A DNA stretch of 13,253 nt from Phaeobacter piscinae (GCF_002407245.1 NZ_CP010687.1:1-13253); one strand, 5' to 3'; positions 7,513-13,054 are shown, numbered from the stretch's first letter. Numbers and translations are program-made. The notes: a model not told the origin generated them from the letters alone.

Positions 7513-8076
7513 ATGATGAAATCCCTGATCAACAGCGTAGCCGTAGTTGCGATCACTTGCTCAGCAGCTTTTGCTGCTAGTCATTCCGCCGAGAACCCGA
7601 TGGTGGGCGGCGCGCCGATGTTCGCCGACAAAAACATCGTTGAAAACGCCGTTAACTCTGCCGATCACACAACGCTTGTGGCCGCTGTTCAGGCTGCTGG
7701 TCTGGTGGAGACTTTGCAAAGCGAAGGCCCGTTCACTGTTTTTGCTCCGGTCAACGCAGCATTTGATGCGCTGCCCGAAGGCACTGTTGAAACCCTGCTT
7801 AAACCAGAGAACAAAGACCAGCTGACCAAAATCCTGACCTGCCATGTGGTTGCAACCAATGCATTGGCAGATGCGATCCGCGGTATGGTCGATGACGATA
7901 ACGGCAAGCACCCCGTACCGACGGTCGGCGGCTGCACACTGCAAGCCACCTATGATGGCGATGAGATCTTTATTGAAGACGAGATGGGCAACAAAGCCAC
8001 CGTGACCATTGCAGATGTCAAACAATCCAACGGCGTGATCCATGTGATCGACAAGGTTCTTCTGCCTGCCATGTAA
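7513..8076 (+). CDS. Secreted fasciclin (FAS1)-domain protein
   Basis: The 187-residue product is one FAS1 domain behind a signal peptide (residues 1-21, hydrophobic SVAVVAITCSAAFA, likely cleaved after AFA), so it should act in the periplasm or outside the cell. The domain covers about 39-185. It shows the FAS1 H1 block TVFAPVNAAFDALPEGTV (75-92), the central ILTCHVV (107-113) and the H2 block NGVIHVIDKVLLP (173-185). FAS1 domains are generally linked to adhesion or envelope functions, but the biochemical role of bacterial ones is mostly unclear. Cys110 and Cys141 are the only cysteines in the mature region and could form a disulfide; they are absent from the neighbouring copy. Mycobacterial relatives MPT70/MPT83 are controlled by SigK-RskA, matching the genes upstream. 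The ATG at 7513 has the best spacing to AGAGGA; an ATG follows it immediately. Confidence 0.93.
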   Translation: MMKSLINSVAVVAITCSAAFAASHSAENPMVGGAPMFADKNIVENAVNSADHTTLVAAVQAAGLVETLQSEGPFTVFAPVNAAFDALPEGTVETLLKPENKDQLTKILTCHVVATNALADAIRGMVDDDNGKHPVPTVGGCTLQATYDGDEIFIEDEMGNKATVTIADVKQSNGVIHVIDKVLLPAM

Positions 8077-8079
8077 TAA

Positions 8080-8125
8080 ACGCCAAACCTTCCGGCGCTC
8101 AACCTTCCTTGGGCGTCGGTTTTTC
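8080..8125 (+). terminator. Weak candidate terminator or attenuator between the fasciclin genes
   Basis: ACGCCAA (8080-8086) can pair with TTGGGCGT (8109-8116) with one bulge, followed by CGGTTTTTC. The loop is long, so termination may be partial, lowering expression of the second fasciclin gene relative to the first. Confidence 0.35.
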
Positions 8126-8157
8126 TTCAATAAAAAATCGAAAATGGAAATATCAAA

Positions 8158-8696
8158 ATGAAACGCACGCTTATTGTTTTGGCCCTGAGCCTGTCGACTG
8201 CAACCTCTGCCTTCGCTGCGAACCCGGATGTAGGCGGCGCGCCAATGTTTGAAACGAAAAACATCGTCGAGAATGCTGTTAACTCCGCTGATCACACCAC
8301 GCTTGTCGCTGCTGTGCAGGCTGCTGGTCTGGTTGAGACGCTCCAAACACCTGGTCCCTTTACGGTATTCGCCCCTGTCAACGATGCCTTTGCAGCGCTT
8401 CCTGCTGGAACCGTTGAAACCCTGCTCAAGCCTGAAAACAAAGATACTTTGGTGAAATCCTGACTGCTCACGTCGTTGCAGGCGACATCTCTGCCAATCA
8501 GATCCGTCGTAACGCCGGTGCTGATGGTTTCTATCACATGCAAGCCGTCTCTGGAGATGCCCTGTCAGCGCAGGTGCGTGGCAATAATATTTATATCTAC
8601 GATGAAAATGGAAACGCCGGGAAAATTACGATTTCTGATGTGAACCAGTCGAACGGTGTCATCCATGTGGTGAACAAAGTTCTGTTGCCGAAGTAA
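8158..8696 (+). pseudogene. Second fasciclin-domain protein, broken by a -1 frameshift
   Basis: This is a paralogue of the fasciclin gene just upstream, with long stretches of near-identical DNA, for example across [23 protein letters not shown]. The frame opens at 8158 with a signal peptide (residues 1-20, ending SAFA) and runs through [11 protein letters not shown] to a TGA at 8461-8463. The upstream copy reads LTKILTCHVV at that place. Inserting one A in the AAA run at 8455-8457 restores LVKILTAHVV and the frame then stays open to TAA at 8694-8696, giving 179 residues ending NGVIHVVNKVLLPK. So one base appears to be missing. It may be a true mutation or a homopolymer sequencing error; the intact remainder favours a recent mutation or an error. 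As read, the truncated product lacks the second half of FAS1. Confidence 0.88.
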
Positions 8697-8719
8697 CAGG
8701 GAGGCTTTGGTAACCAGAA

Positions 8720-8746
8720 GGCCCGCCTGATCCTCTCAGGTGGGCC
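8720..8746 (+). terminator. Stable hairpin between the second fasciclin gene and msrB
   Basis: GGCCCGCCTGA (8720-8730) pairs with TCAGGTGGGCC (8736-8746) around TCCTC, with one G-U pair, followed by AATTTATT. The U tract is poor, so this may be a partial terminator or an RNA-processing/stability element that sets msrB expression. msrB starts 24 bases later. Confidence 0.6.
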
Positions 8747-8770
8747 AATTTATTCAGGAAAGGAAAGATC

Positions 8771-9235
8771 ATGAAACGCCGCGACTTTATCGCCCTAACC
8801 AGTAGCTCTATTGCACTCGCCACCATGGGTCACGCCACAACAGGTGATTTCGAAATCACTCGTACAGAAGCCGAATGGCGTGCCATGTTAACCGAGGCAG
8901 AGTATCTGGTGATGCGCGAAGAAAAGACCGAACGAAAATTCGCCAGTCCCCTGAATAATGAGAAGCGGGATGGTGTGTATCACTGCAGAGGCTGTGATCT
9001 GGCGTTGTATTCTTCGGATACCAAATACGACAGCGGCACCGGCTGGCCCAGCTTTTGGGATGTCCTACCAAACGCTATTGGTACCAAAATGGACAATACG
9101 TTCTTTACAACCCGCACCGAATGTCACTGTCGTCGTTGCGGTAGTCACCTGGGACACATCTTCAACGACGGACCGCAGCCAACTGGTAAACGTCATTGCT
9201 TAAATGGTTTAAGCTTGGTGTTTCAAGCAGTATGA
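8771..9235 (+). CDS. msrB: Tat-exported peptide methionine-(R)-S-oxide reductase MsrB
   Basis: MsrB reduces the R form of methionine sulfoxide in proteins. This 154-residue protein starts MKRRDFIALTSSSIALATMGHA, a twin-arginine signal (residues 1-22), so it should work in the periplasm. The catalytic domain covers about 34-152. It has the zinc-binding CxxC pairs Cys72/Cys75 (HCRGC) and Cys120/Cys123 (CRRC), the core blocks SGTGWPSF (88-95) and SHLGHIFNDGP (125-135), and RHCLNGLSLVF with catalytic Cys143. Cys118 is an extra cysteine in ECHCRRC and could be the resolving residue. The ATG at 8771 has a good AGGAAAGGAA site just upstream. It ends soon after the catalytic motif, as some short MsrBs do, 24 bp from the transposon end. 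Electrons would have to come from a host envelope system, since no thioredoxin-like partner is encoded here. Confidence 0.92.
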   Translation: MKRRDFIALTSSSIALATMGHATTGDFEITRTEAEWRAMLTEAEYLVMREEKTERKFASPLNNEKRDGVYHCRGCDLALYSSDTKYDSGTGWPSFWDVLPNAIGTKMDNTFFTTRTECHCRRCGSHLGHIFNDGPQPTGKRHCLNGLSLVFQAV

Positions 9236-9259
9236 ACAGCAAACCTCGATGGCTTCAGG

Positions 9260-9297
9260 CTTAGCGTACTATTCCGCCCCCAGCCGTAAGCGACCCC
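9260..9297 (-). repeat. Right terminal inverted repeat of the Tn3-family element
   Basis: This is the exact 38-bp reverse complement of 2374-2411, with GGGG at the outer edge read on the minus strand. It is followed directly by the target duplication. Confidence 0.96.
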
Positions 9298-9302
9298 AGG
9301 CT
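9298..9302. repeat. 5-bp target site duplication, right copy
   Basis: AGGCT is identical to 2369-2373 and abuts the right terminal repeat. It pairs with the left copy to define the insertion point. Confidence 0.95.
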
Positions 9303-9381
9303 GCAAGAAATTCTGGACAACTGCTCATCACGCGATGCTGCAATCTCACCTCCTGATGAAGGCCCTGTCGGTACCAATTAG
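9303..9381 (+). pseudogene. 3' part of the small ORF interrupted by the transposon
   Basis: Joined to 2129-2373 after removing the transposon and one AGGCT, this continues the same frame as LQEILDNCSSRDAAISPPDEGPVGTN and stops at TAG 9379-9381. The first residues extend the charged, helical character of the 5' part, which supports the join. The family is not recognised. Confidence 0.4.
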
Positions 9382-9620
9382 CGAATCCCAGCTGATGAGT
9401 GTTAGCATCTTCTCAGCCTTGAAAAGACACGGCACCCTTGCGGGAACCTTCGATGATGCCGCCTCCAGCGAATTAACATCTGATCAACACATCACGCCTA
9501 TAACGGGATCATTCGCGCCGTCATTCTCCTAGGTCGCGGGTTCTAGGTATTTTTTAGGCGATGGGCGCTACAAGGTGCCTGCAAATAGATAAAATAAGTT
9601 CAAAAGAGAGGTAAGGCAGC
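9382..9620. other. Intergenic stretch before the PilZ gene
   Basis: No convincing gene is seen. A 65-codon plus-strand frame (9335-9532, starting MLQSHLLMKALSVPISESQ) overlaps the end of the split ORF in another frame and has no ribosome binding site or recognisable motif. The last 80 bases are AT-rich and probably carry the promoter of the PilZ gene, ending in GAGAGGTAAGG before its ATG. Confidence 0.4.
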
Positions 9621-9953
9621 ATGGGAAGCCCGAGTTCTCATTTTCGAACGGTGGTTCCGTCAGAACCACGTCTCCGACAAGAGTTGTCTTGCGCCATTAA
9701 ACTCTCAGACGGAGAGTTGGAGGCGACGCTTTACAACATCAGCTACGGCGGTTTTGCAGTACGCCTGCCTGAAGCGCAGAACGCCTTTGAACTGACCAAG
9801 CTGAAATTTGTTACCATCGCAGATATTGGCGAGTTTGCCGTTTGGGTCCGCTGGCGTAGGGCGACATGCCTCGGCTTTAAGTTCCAAAGCAAACGTGACG
9901 CCCGGGCATTACTTGACGCCTATTTTTCCAAAATCGGCGAATATCCGATCTGA
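9621..9953 (+). CDS. Small PilZ-domain protein
   Basis: This 110-residue protein consists of one PilZ-like domain, the fold that often binds cyclic di-GMP. The visible signature is the second PilZ motif as NISYGG (residues 39-44, matching D/NxSxxG), followed by the strands GFAVRLP and FAVWVRWRRATCLGFKFQ (72-89), and a C-terminal helix RDARALLDAYFSK. The first motif (RxxxR) is only partly present: Arg17 and Arg19 sit in EPRLRQE but do not give the exact spacing, so cyclic di-GMP binding is uncertain. The ATG at 9621 has GAGAGG and AAGG upstream. It stands alone on the plasmid, just right of the transposon insertion. It might influence motility or surface attachment, which would be inference from the family. 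Confidence 0.75.
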   Translation: MGSPSSHFRTVVPSEPRLRQELSCAIKLSDGELEATLYNISYGGFAVRLPEAQNAFELTKLKFVTIADIGEFAVWVRWRRATCLGFKFQSKRDARALLDAYFSKIGEYPI

Positions 9954-10057
9954 TCCACCGTGCGCGGCTCATACTAGGGCAACTAACTGGCACCCGCTTC
10001 TCTGGTAGCGCAGAAGAAATGCCAGCTGCGCCAGAACCTAAATCTGGCGTAGTTGCT

Positions 10058-10135
10058 TATGGGGCGGTTATGGACAAGGCCCCTGAGAGCGTCAGAGCGC
10101 TCTCAGGGCGCAGCATGTTTTTCACCACAGCCTCG
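10058..10135. pseudogene. Rearranged remnant of a mob/pre gene
   Basis: Bases 10058-10100 match 12422-12464 inside the mob gene at 41 of 43 positions (YGAVMDKA-ESVRA). From about 10106 to 10135 the sequence instead matches the reverse complement of 12839-12868 (EAVVKNMLR), at about 25 of 30 positions. The two pieces of a mob relative, about 360 bp apart in the intact gene, are thus joined head to head. The switch lies in a perfect hairpin, CCCTGAGAGCG/CGCTCTCAGGG (10081-10091 and 10098-10108, 6-nt loop). No intact product is encoded. Confidence 0.75.
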
Positions 10136-10206
10136 AACCAAGCCGCTTTCCATGCTGTTGAAAACGAACAAGACAGCTATTCTCAAGTCAGCTTCCGGAC
10201 TGACGT

Positions 10207-10671
10207 TCAACGGCCGACCAGCCGTGCCCAAAGGCCGCGCTTCACCCGAACGCCAGATTTATCCCTCTGATCTGTCAGAAGCGCATTCAGGCGCACCCGT
10301 TCAGCCTCAGCTCCGTCCAGGCGAGTGCGCAAATCCTCGATCTGATCGACGAGCTGGCCGCGCTCCCTGTCTCGCTCGGCGGCCATGGCGCCGATCTGCT
10401 CCCGAAGCATCTTAACTTCAACCTCTAACGCACCGGCTTCGCTTGGTTTTGTCGCCTTTATTGGTGGTGGGGAAACGGTTTTACTGTGTGGTTCTTCCTG
10501 TGGTTTCCTGAAAACACGGTCAAGCTCTGCCTCGTCAATCTCCCAATGCCCTTGCGCGTTCTTCTCGCCCGATAGTTTTGCGTTTAAGTCGTTGCTTTTA
10601 AGTCGTTCCAAGAGGGTTTTCTTAGCAACACCCGCATACTTCGCCGCTTGATTCAAAGATAGTTTTGCCAT
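10207..10671 (-). CDS. Plasmid protein with N-terminal helix-turn-helix and coiled coil
   Basis: The 154-residue product starts MAKLSLNQAAKYAGVAKKTLLERLKSNDL, a MerR/excisionase-like winged helix-turn-helix with a short wing ending GHWEIDEAELDRVF (about residues 42-55). A proline-rich linker with KTVSPPP (about 64-70) leads to a long charged coiled coil (about 82-128, LEVEVKMLREQIGAM then RERGQLVDQIEDLRTRLDGAEAERVRLNALL). The C-terminus is basic. Proteins of this layout are common on mobilisable plasmids of this group, next to mob genes, and are sometimes labelled entry exclusion or replication accessory proteins; I do not regard either function as established. The ATG at 10671 is preceded by GAAGGCGAG. 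The gene is divergent from the toxin-antitoxin operon. Its upstream region contains a copy of part of its own coding sequence. Confidence 0.8.
   Translation of the reverse strand: MAKLSLNQAAKYAGVAKKTLLERLKSNDLNAKLSGEKNAQGHWEIDEAELDRVFRKPQEEPHSKTVSPPPIKATKPSEAGALEVEVKMLREQIGAMAAERDRERGQLVDQIEDLRTRLDGAEAERVRLNALLTDQRDKSGVRVKRGLWARLVGR
10445..10515. repeat. Imperfect direct repeat, copy inside the HTH/coiled-coil gene
   Basis: The core GGTGGTGGGGAAACGGTTTT (10463-10482) is identical to 10692-10711, and similarity extends on both sides at a constant 229-bp offset (for example TCGCCTT at 10452 and 10681). On the minus strand this copy encodes KTVSPPPIKA in the linker. Confidence 0.75.
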
Positions 10672-10745
10672 GGTTTCTGCTCGCCTTCACCGGTGGTGGG
10701 GAAACGGTTTTCACCCTTGTTTTCCACCAGTTTACAGAAAACCAC
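10672..10745. repeat. Imperfect direct repeat, copy upstream of the HTH/coiled-coil gene
   Basis: This copy of the repeat at 10445-10515 lies directly upstream of the start codon. Read on the minus strand in another frame it encodes KTVSPPPVKA, so it looks like a leftover of a related coding segment rather than a regulatory repeat. Confidence 0.75.
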
Positions 10746-10786
10746 CAAAGCGGGGAAGCTCTGGGGCTACGAGCCGAAAAGGCAGC

Positions 10787-10815
10787 TTGCATGCATCTCA
10801 ATTGAGATACATAAT
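10787..10815 (+). promoter_or_regulatory. Toxin-antitoxin promoter with a palindromic operator in the spacer
   Basis: TTGCAT (10787-10792) and CATAAT (10810-10815) are 17 bp apart; the -10 matches 5 of 6 consensus positions. Between them lies the perfect 14-bp palindrome ATCTCAATTGAGAT (10795-10808). RelB/DinJ antitoxins with ribbon-helix-helix domains bind such palindromes over their own promoter, so this is a good operator candidate. AGGAGG at 10828-10833 is the ribosome binding site. Confidence 0.7.
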
Positions 10816-10840
10816 GCCATCGAGAACAGGAGGACATACC

Positions 10841-11134
10841 ATGCCCGCCCAAACCTCGATGCTCCACGTTCGCGTGGACGACCGCCTCAAGGCGCAAGCG
10901 GCCGACGCTCTGTCCGGTGTCGGCCTGACGCTTTCGGATGCCGTGCGCATCCTGCTGACCCGCGTTGCCGCCGAGGGCGGTCTGCCGGCCGGCCTGACCG
11001 CAGATCCGGATGCCTATGACACCTGGTTCCGTGCCAAGGTGCAGGAGGCGCTGGTCGACCCCCGCCCGGCCACTCCGCACGACCAGGTGATGCAGGATGC
11101 CCGCGCTCTGATCGACGGGAAGCGCCGTGCCTGA
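10841..11134 (+). CDS. RelB/DinJ-family antitoxin
   Basis: The 97-residue protein is the antitoxin of a type II pair: it neutralises the toxin encoded next and represses the operon. The N-terminal part, MLHVRVDDRLKAQAADALSGVGLTLSDAVRILLTRVAAEGGLP (residues 7-49), is a ribbon-helix-helix DNA-binding domain of the RelB/DinJ type. The C-terminal part (about 50-97) ends KVQEAL...MQDARALIDGKRRA, the flexible toxin-binding region. The ATG at 10841 has a perfect AGGAGG seven bases upstream, so the longer open frame to 10670 was rejected. The stop overlaps the toxin start by eight bases, giving coupled translation. No parAB is present on this plasmid, so the pair may be its main stability system. Confidence 0.9.
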   Translation: MPAQTSMLHVRVDDRLKAQAADALSGVGLTLSDAVRILLTRVAAEGGLPAGLTADPDAYDTWFRAKVQEALVDPRPATPHDQVMQDARALIDGKRRA

Positions 11135-11402
11135 ACTCGAGTGGAAGGCTCCGGCGGTCGCCGACCTGATGGCGATTGTTGACTACATCTCAGACGACAA
11201 CCCGGAAGCAGCCCTTGCCCTGGTGGAAGAAATCCAGAGCAAGGTGGCGCAGCTCCCGGCTCACCCGAAACGCTGCCGCCCTGGCCGGGTAGAAAGCACC
11301 CGGGAGCTGGTGGTCCGGCCAAACTACATCGTGATCTATGCCGAAACCGCAGCGGCGGTGACGGTGCTGCGCGTGCTCCACGCCGCGCAAATGTGGCCCT
11401 AG
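11127..11402 (+). CDS. RelE/ParE-family toxin
   Basis: This 91-residue protein fits the RelE/ParE superfamily, whose members cut ribosome-bound mRNA (RelE) or poison gyrase (ParE). It starts with PELEWKAPAVADLMAIVDYISDDNPEAA (residues 2-29), the family N-terminal strand and helices, and ends RELVVRPNYIVIYAETAAAVTVLRVLHAAQMWP (about 59-91), the usual strand-rich core with the VLRVLHA motif. The sequence looks closer to ParE-type toxins, but the target cannot be decided. The start is GTG at 11127, within the last codons of the antitoxin gene. No separate promoter is visible. The gene looks intact. Confidence 0.9.
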   Translation: MPELEWKAPAVADLMAIVDYISDDNPEAALALVEEIQSKVAQLPAHPKRCRPGRVESTRELVVRPNYIVIYAETAAAVTVLRVLHAAQMWP

Positions 11403-11418
11403 CCAGATCGGGAAACAA

Positions 11419-11601
11419 ATGCCTCACGACCGCCACGAGAATGCTCCCTCTGATTGCTCGTCCCGCTTCGACTGCGGGAATTACGAGGTCAGCTCCGAGA
11501 CCCTGACCGATGCGGAAATCTGGGAACGGACGCCGCCAACGCGCCGGCATCTGCTGCCGCCGGATTTTGCGGAACGGTTCGGCGCCCCTTCAAATCCCTG
11601 A
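11419..11601 (+). CDS. Small hypothetical protein downstream of the toxin
   Basis: A 60-residue open frame starts at ATG 11419, 16 bp after the toxin stop and on the same strand, so it could be a third gene of the operon. The product is polar, with ETLTDAEIWERTPPTRRHLLPPDFAERFG in its second half, and has no signal or membrane segment. Its third codon positions are mostly G or C, like the neighbouring genes, which supports coding. GGGAAACAA upstream is only a weak ribosome binding site. I do not recognise the family, and it could be spurious. Confidence 0.4.
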   Translation: MPHDRHENAPSDCSSRFDCGNYEVSSETLTDAEIWERTPPTRRHLLPPDFAERFGAPSNP

Positions 11602-11788
11602 CTGACATCGCCCGCCATCAGGCAGGGGAAGGCAGGGATTTGTCGCCCGCTTGGCGGGCGAACAGCAGGAGGTCCAGGAGGGCGCAGCACCTCCGGCCCA
11701 TGGCAATTAGCGGAGCGGCTCGGAGAGAATTGCCTAGTGGGTTGTCATTTAAAATGACAATTCAGTCGCTCTCCGCTATCACTGCCCC
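11602..11788. other. oriT: Candidate origin of transfer (oriT) upstream of mob
   Basis: This non-coding gap directly upstream of the relaxase gene is rich in inverted repeats. A stable hairpin TCGCCCGC-TTG-GCGGGCGA lies at 11643-11661, GGAGGT/ACCTCC at 11668-11694, AGCGGAG/CTCCGCT at 11709-11715 and 11772-11778, and GAATTG/CAATTC at 11727-11732 and 11758-11763. TAGTGGG followed by TTG at 11735-11744 resembles the pMV158-type nic site (TAGTGTG, cut, TTA) at 8 of 10 positions. The perfect palindrome TTGTCATTT-A-AAATGACAA (11742-11760) starts right after the predicted nick. Position and sequence fit a MobV oriT. Confidence 0.6.
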
Positions 11789-13054
11789 ATGTTCAAGGCA
11801 GCCATCCGCGTCAACAAGCTCACCACCATCGCCCAGCTTCGCGGGGCGTCCCTCCATGCGCAGCGCCACGACGAGACCGGCAAGGCGCGGGTCCGGGACG
11901 ATGCGGAACCTGGTTTCGGCCTCGCCTGGTCGAAGGCCGCGAACGACCGCGACTATCTCGCCGCCTTCAAAGCCCACAAGACCGAGCTGGGGGCCGGCGA
12001 ACGGAAGGGCGCGCCGCTCTGCTTGCAGGCCATCTGCGTGGTCTCCCCGGAATGGGTGGAAAAGGTCGGCAACCTGCATGACCCCGACAACCCGCGTAAC
12101 CGCCAGCTCTTCGACCAGGCGAAGGCATGGGCTGAGGGCTGGGGCGGCAAAGGATCGGTGATCGCCACCCGCCTCGATCTCGATGAGAAGGGCGGGGCTG
12201 TGGTCGATGTGCTGGTCTCCCCGGTCCGGGAAAGCCGGGGCAAGCCGGTGATCTCGACCAACAAGGCGCTGCGCGAGCTGAAGGAGGCCACGGGCGAGCG
12301 GAACGAATACTCCGCCTTGCAGACGTCCTGGGCCGATTGGTGCCGCGAGCATCTGGACCCTGAAATCGTGCGCGGCACCCGGAAAGAGATCACCCAGCGC
12401 CAGCACCTTTCCCCGGAAACCTATGGGGCGGTCATGGACAAGGCCCGTGAGAGCGTCAGAGCGCCCTCTCAGGGGCTGTGGGATGCCATCCGGGACACAG
12501 ACCTCTCAGAACGCGAAACAGAGGCCCTGAGCGACTTTCTGATGCTCAAGGGGGAGATTGCCCGCCACAAGGTCCAAGGGCGCTCCTACGAGCCTCCTGA
12601 GGGCGCTCTGGAGCTGGATCGCGTGAGGGGAGATCCCCAAACCGATCCCTGGCCTTTGATCCGGGCTGTCAGGTTAGGGGCAGAGCGTGTGTTTGAAGCC
12701 GCCCATGGGTTCGGCATGGGACTGCGGGCGAACATGGGTGACGGGTATGAATCCGGGCGTGAGTTCTTCCCCAGCCTGTCCGACCGGATGCACCTGGCGG
12801 CAGTGGTGGCGAAGTGCGGAGCGTTTTGCGCCAGGGTTGAGGCCGTAGTCAAAAATATGCTGCGTCCGGAGGCAACCCAGATCGATGAGCAAATCTGCTG
12901 GCCGCAGGAGGCACTGGCAGAGGTGGAGCGGCATGAGATGAACCTTGGCCTGACAGCTCCTGCGGTTCAGAAAGCTCCCTCGGCAGAACGGGACACGGAT
13001 CTGACCGACCGTTCCAGCCAGGAACGGGATCGGGGACCGAGTCACGGTCGCTGA
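11789..13054 (+). CDS. mob: MobV/Pre-type mobilisation relaxase with an altered metal motif
   Basis: This 421-residue protein resembles the N-terminal relaxase region of the Mob/Pre (MOBV) family, which nicks oriT to start plasmid transfer. Residues 17-26 (LRGASLHAQR) carry His23-x-x-Arg26, the position and spacing of the MobM nucleophile motif (His22-x-x-Arg25). The third motif, normally HxDExxPHxH, appears as DLDEKGGAVVDVL (130-142): Asp130, Asp132 and Glu133 remain, but the metal-binding histidines are replaced and a short insertion is present. The family block NKALRELKEATGERNEY lies at about 158-173. The C-terminal half has no recognised domain, and the end is polar and probably disordered. 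The ATG at 11789 lacks a clear Shine-Dalgarno. The candidate oriT lies just upstream. A rearranged fragment of a related gene is at 10058-10135. Confidence 0.75.
   Translation: MFKAAIRVNKLTTIAQLRGASLHAQRHDETGKARVRDDAEPGFGLAWSKAANDRDYLAAFKAHKTELGAGERKGAPLCLQAICVVSPEWVEKVGNLHDPDNPRNRQLFDQAKAWAEGWGGKGSVIATRLDLDEKGGAVVDVLVSPVRESRGKPVISTNKALRELKEATGERNEYSALQTSWADWCREHLDPEIVRGTRKEITQRQHLSPETYGAVMDKARESVRAPSQGLWDAIRDTDLSERETEALSDFLMLKGEIARHKVQGRSYEPPEGALELDRVRGDPQTDPWPLIRAVRLGAERVFEAAHGFGMGLRANMGDGYESGREFFPSLSDRMHLAAVVAKCGAFCARVEAVVKNMLRPEATQIDEQICWPQEALAEVERHEMNLGLTAPAVQKAPSAERDTDLTDRSSQERDRGPSHGR

Larger units (their letters stand above)
2374..9297. mobile_element. Tn3-family transposon carrying a SigK/RskA-fasciclin-MsrB cargo
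   Basis: This is a complete 6,924-bp unit bounded by perfect 38-bp inverted repeats that begin GGGGTC and end CGCTAAG, the Tn3/Tn21-type terminus, and flanked by 5-bp direct repeats. The core is tnpA (minus), a res-like region and a divergent serine resolvase gene (plus). The cargo fills the right half: ECF sigma factor, anti-sigma factor, two fasciclin-domain genes (the second frameshifted) and msrB. The last cargo gene stops 24 bp before the right repeat, so the cargo lies wholly inside the mobile unit. The perfect ends and target duplication, and full-length tnpA and tnpR, suggest recent insertion and a potentially active element. Confidence 0.95.

Noticed and set aside
7561..8346. 261-codon minus-strand open frame across both fasciclin genes
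   Set aside because: It is the antisense shadow of two clear fasciclin genes; its apparent internal repetition only reflects their duplication.
10053..10415. Plus-strand open frame MLMGRLWTRPLRASERS...
   Set aside because: It reads the mob remnant out of frame and then runs antisense to the HTH/coiled-coil gene.
10622..11080. 152-codon minus-strand frame opposite the antitoxin
   Set aside because: It is antisense to the antitoxin gene; the only meaningful part is the KTVSPPPVKA duplicate, reported as a repeat.
11454..12161. 235-codon plus-strand open frame overlapping oriT and mob
   Set aside because: It is rich in Arg, Ser, Pro and Ala as expected for an out-of-frame read of GC-rich DNA, and it conflicts with the mob frame.
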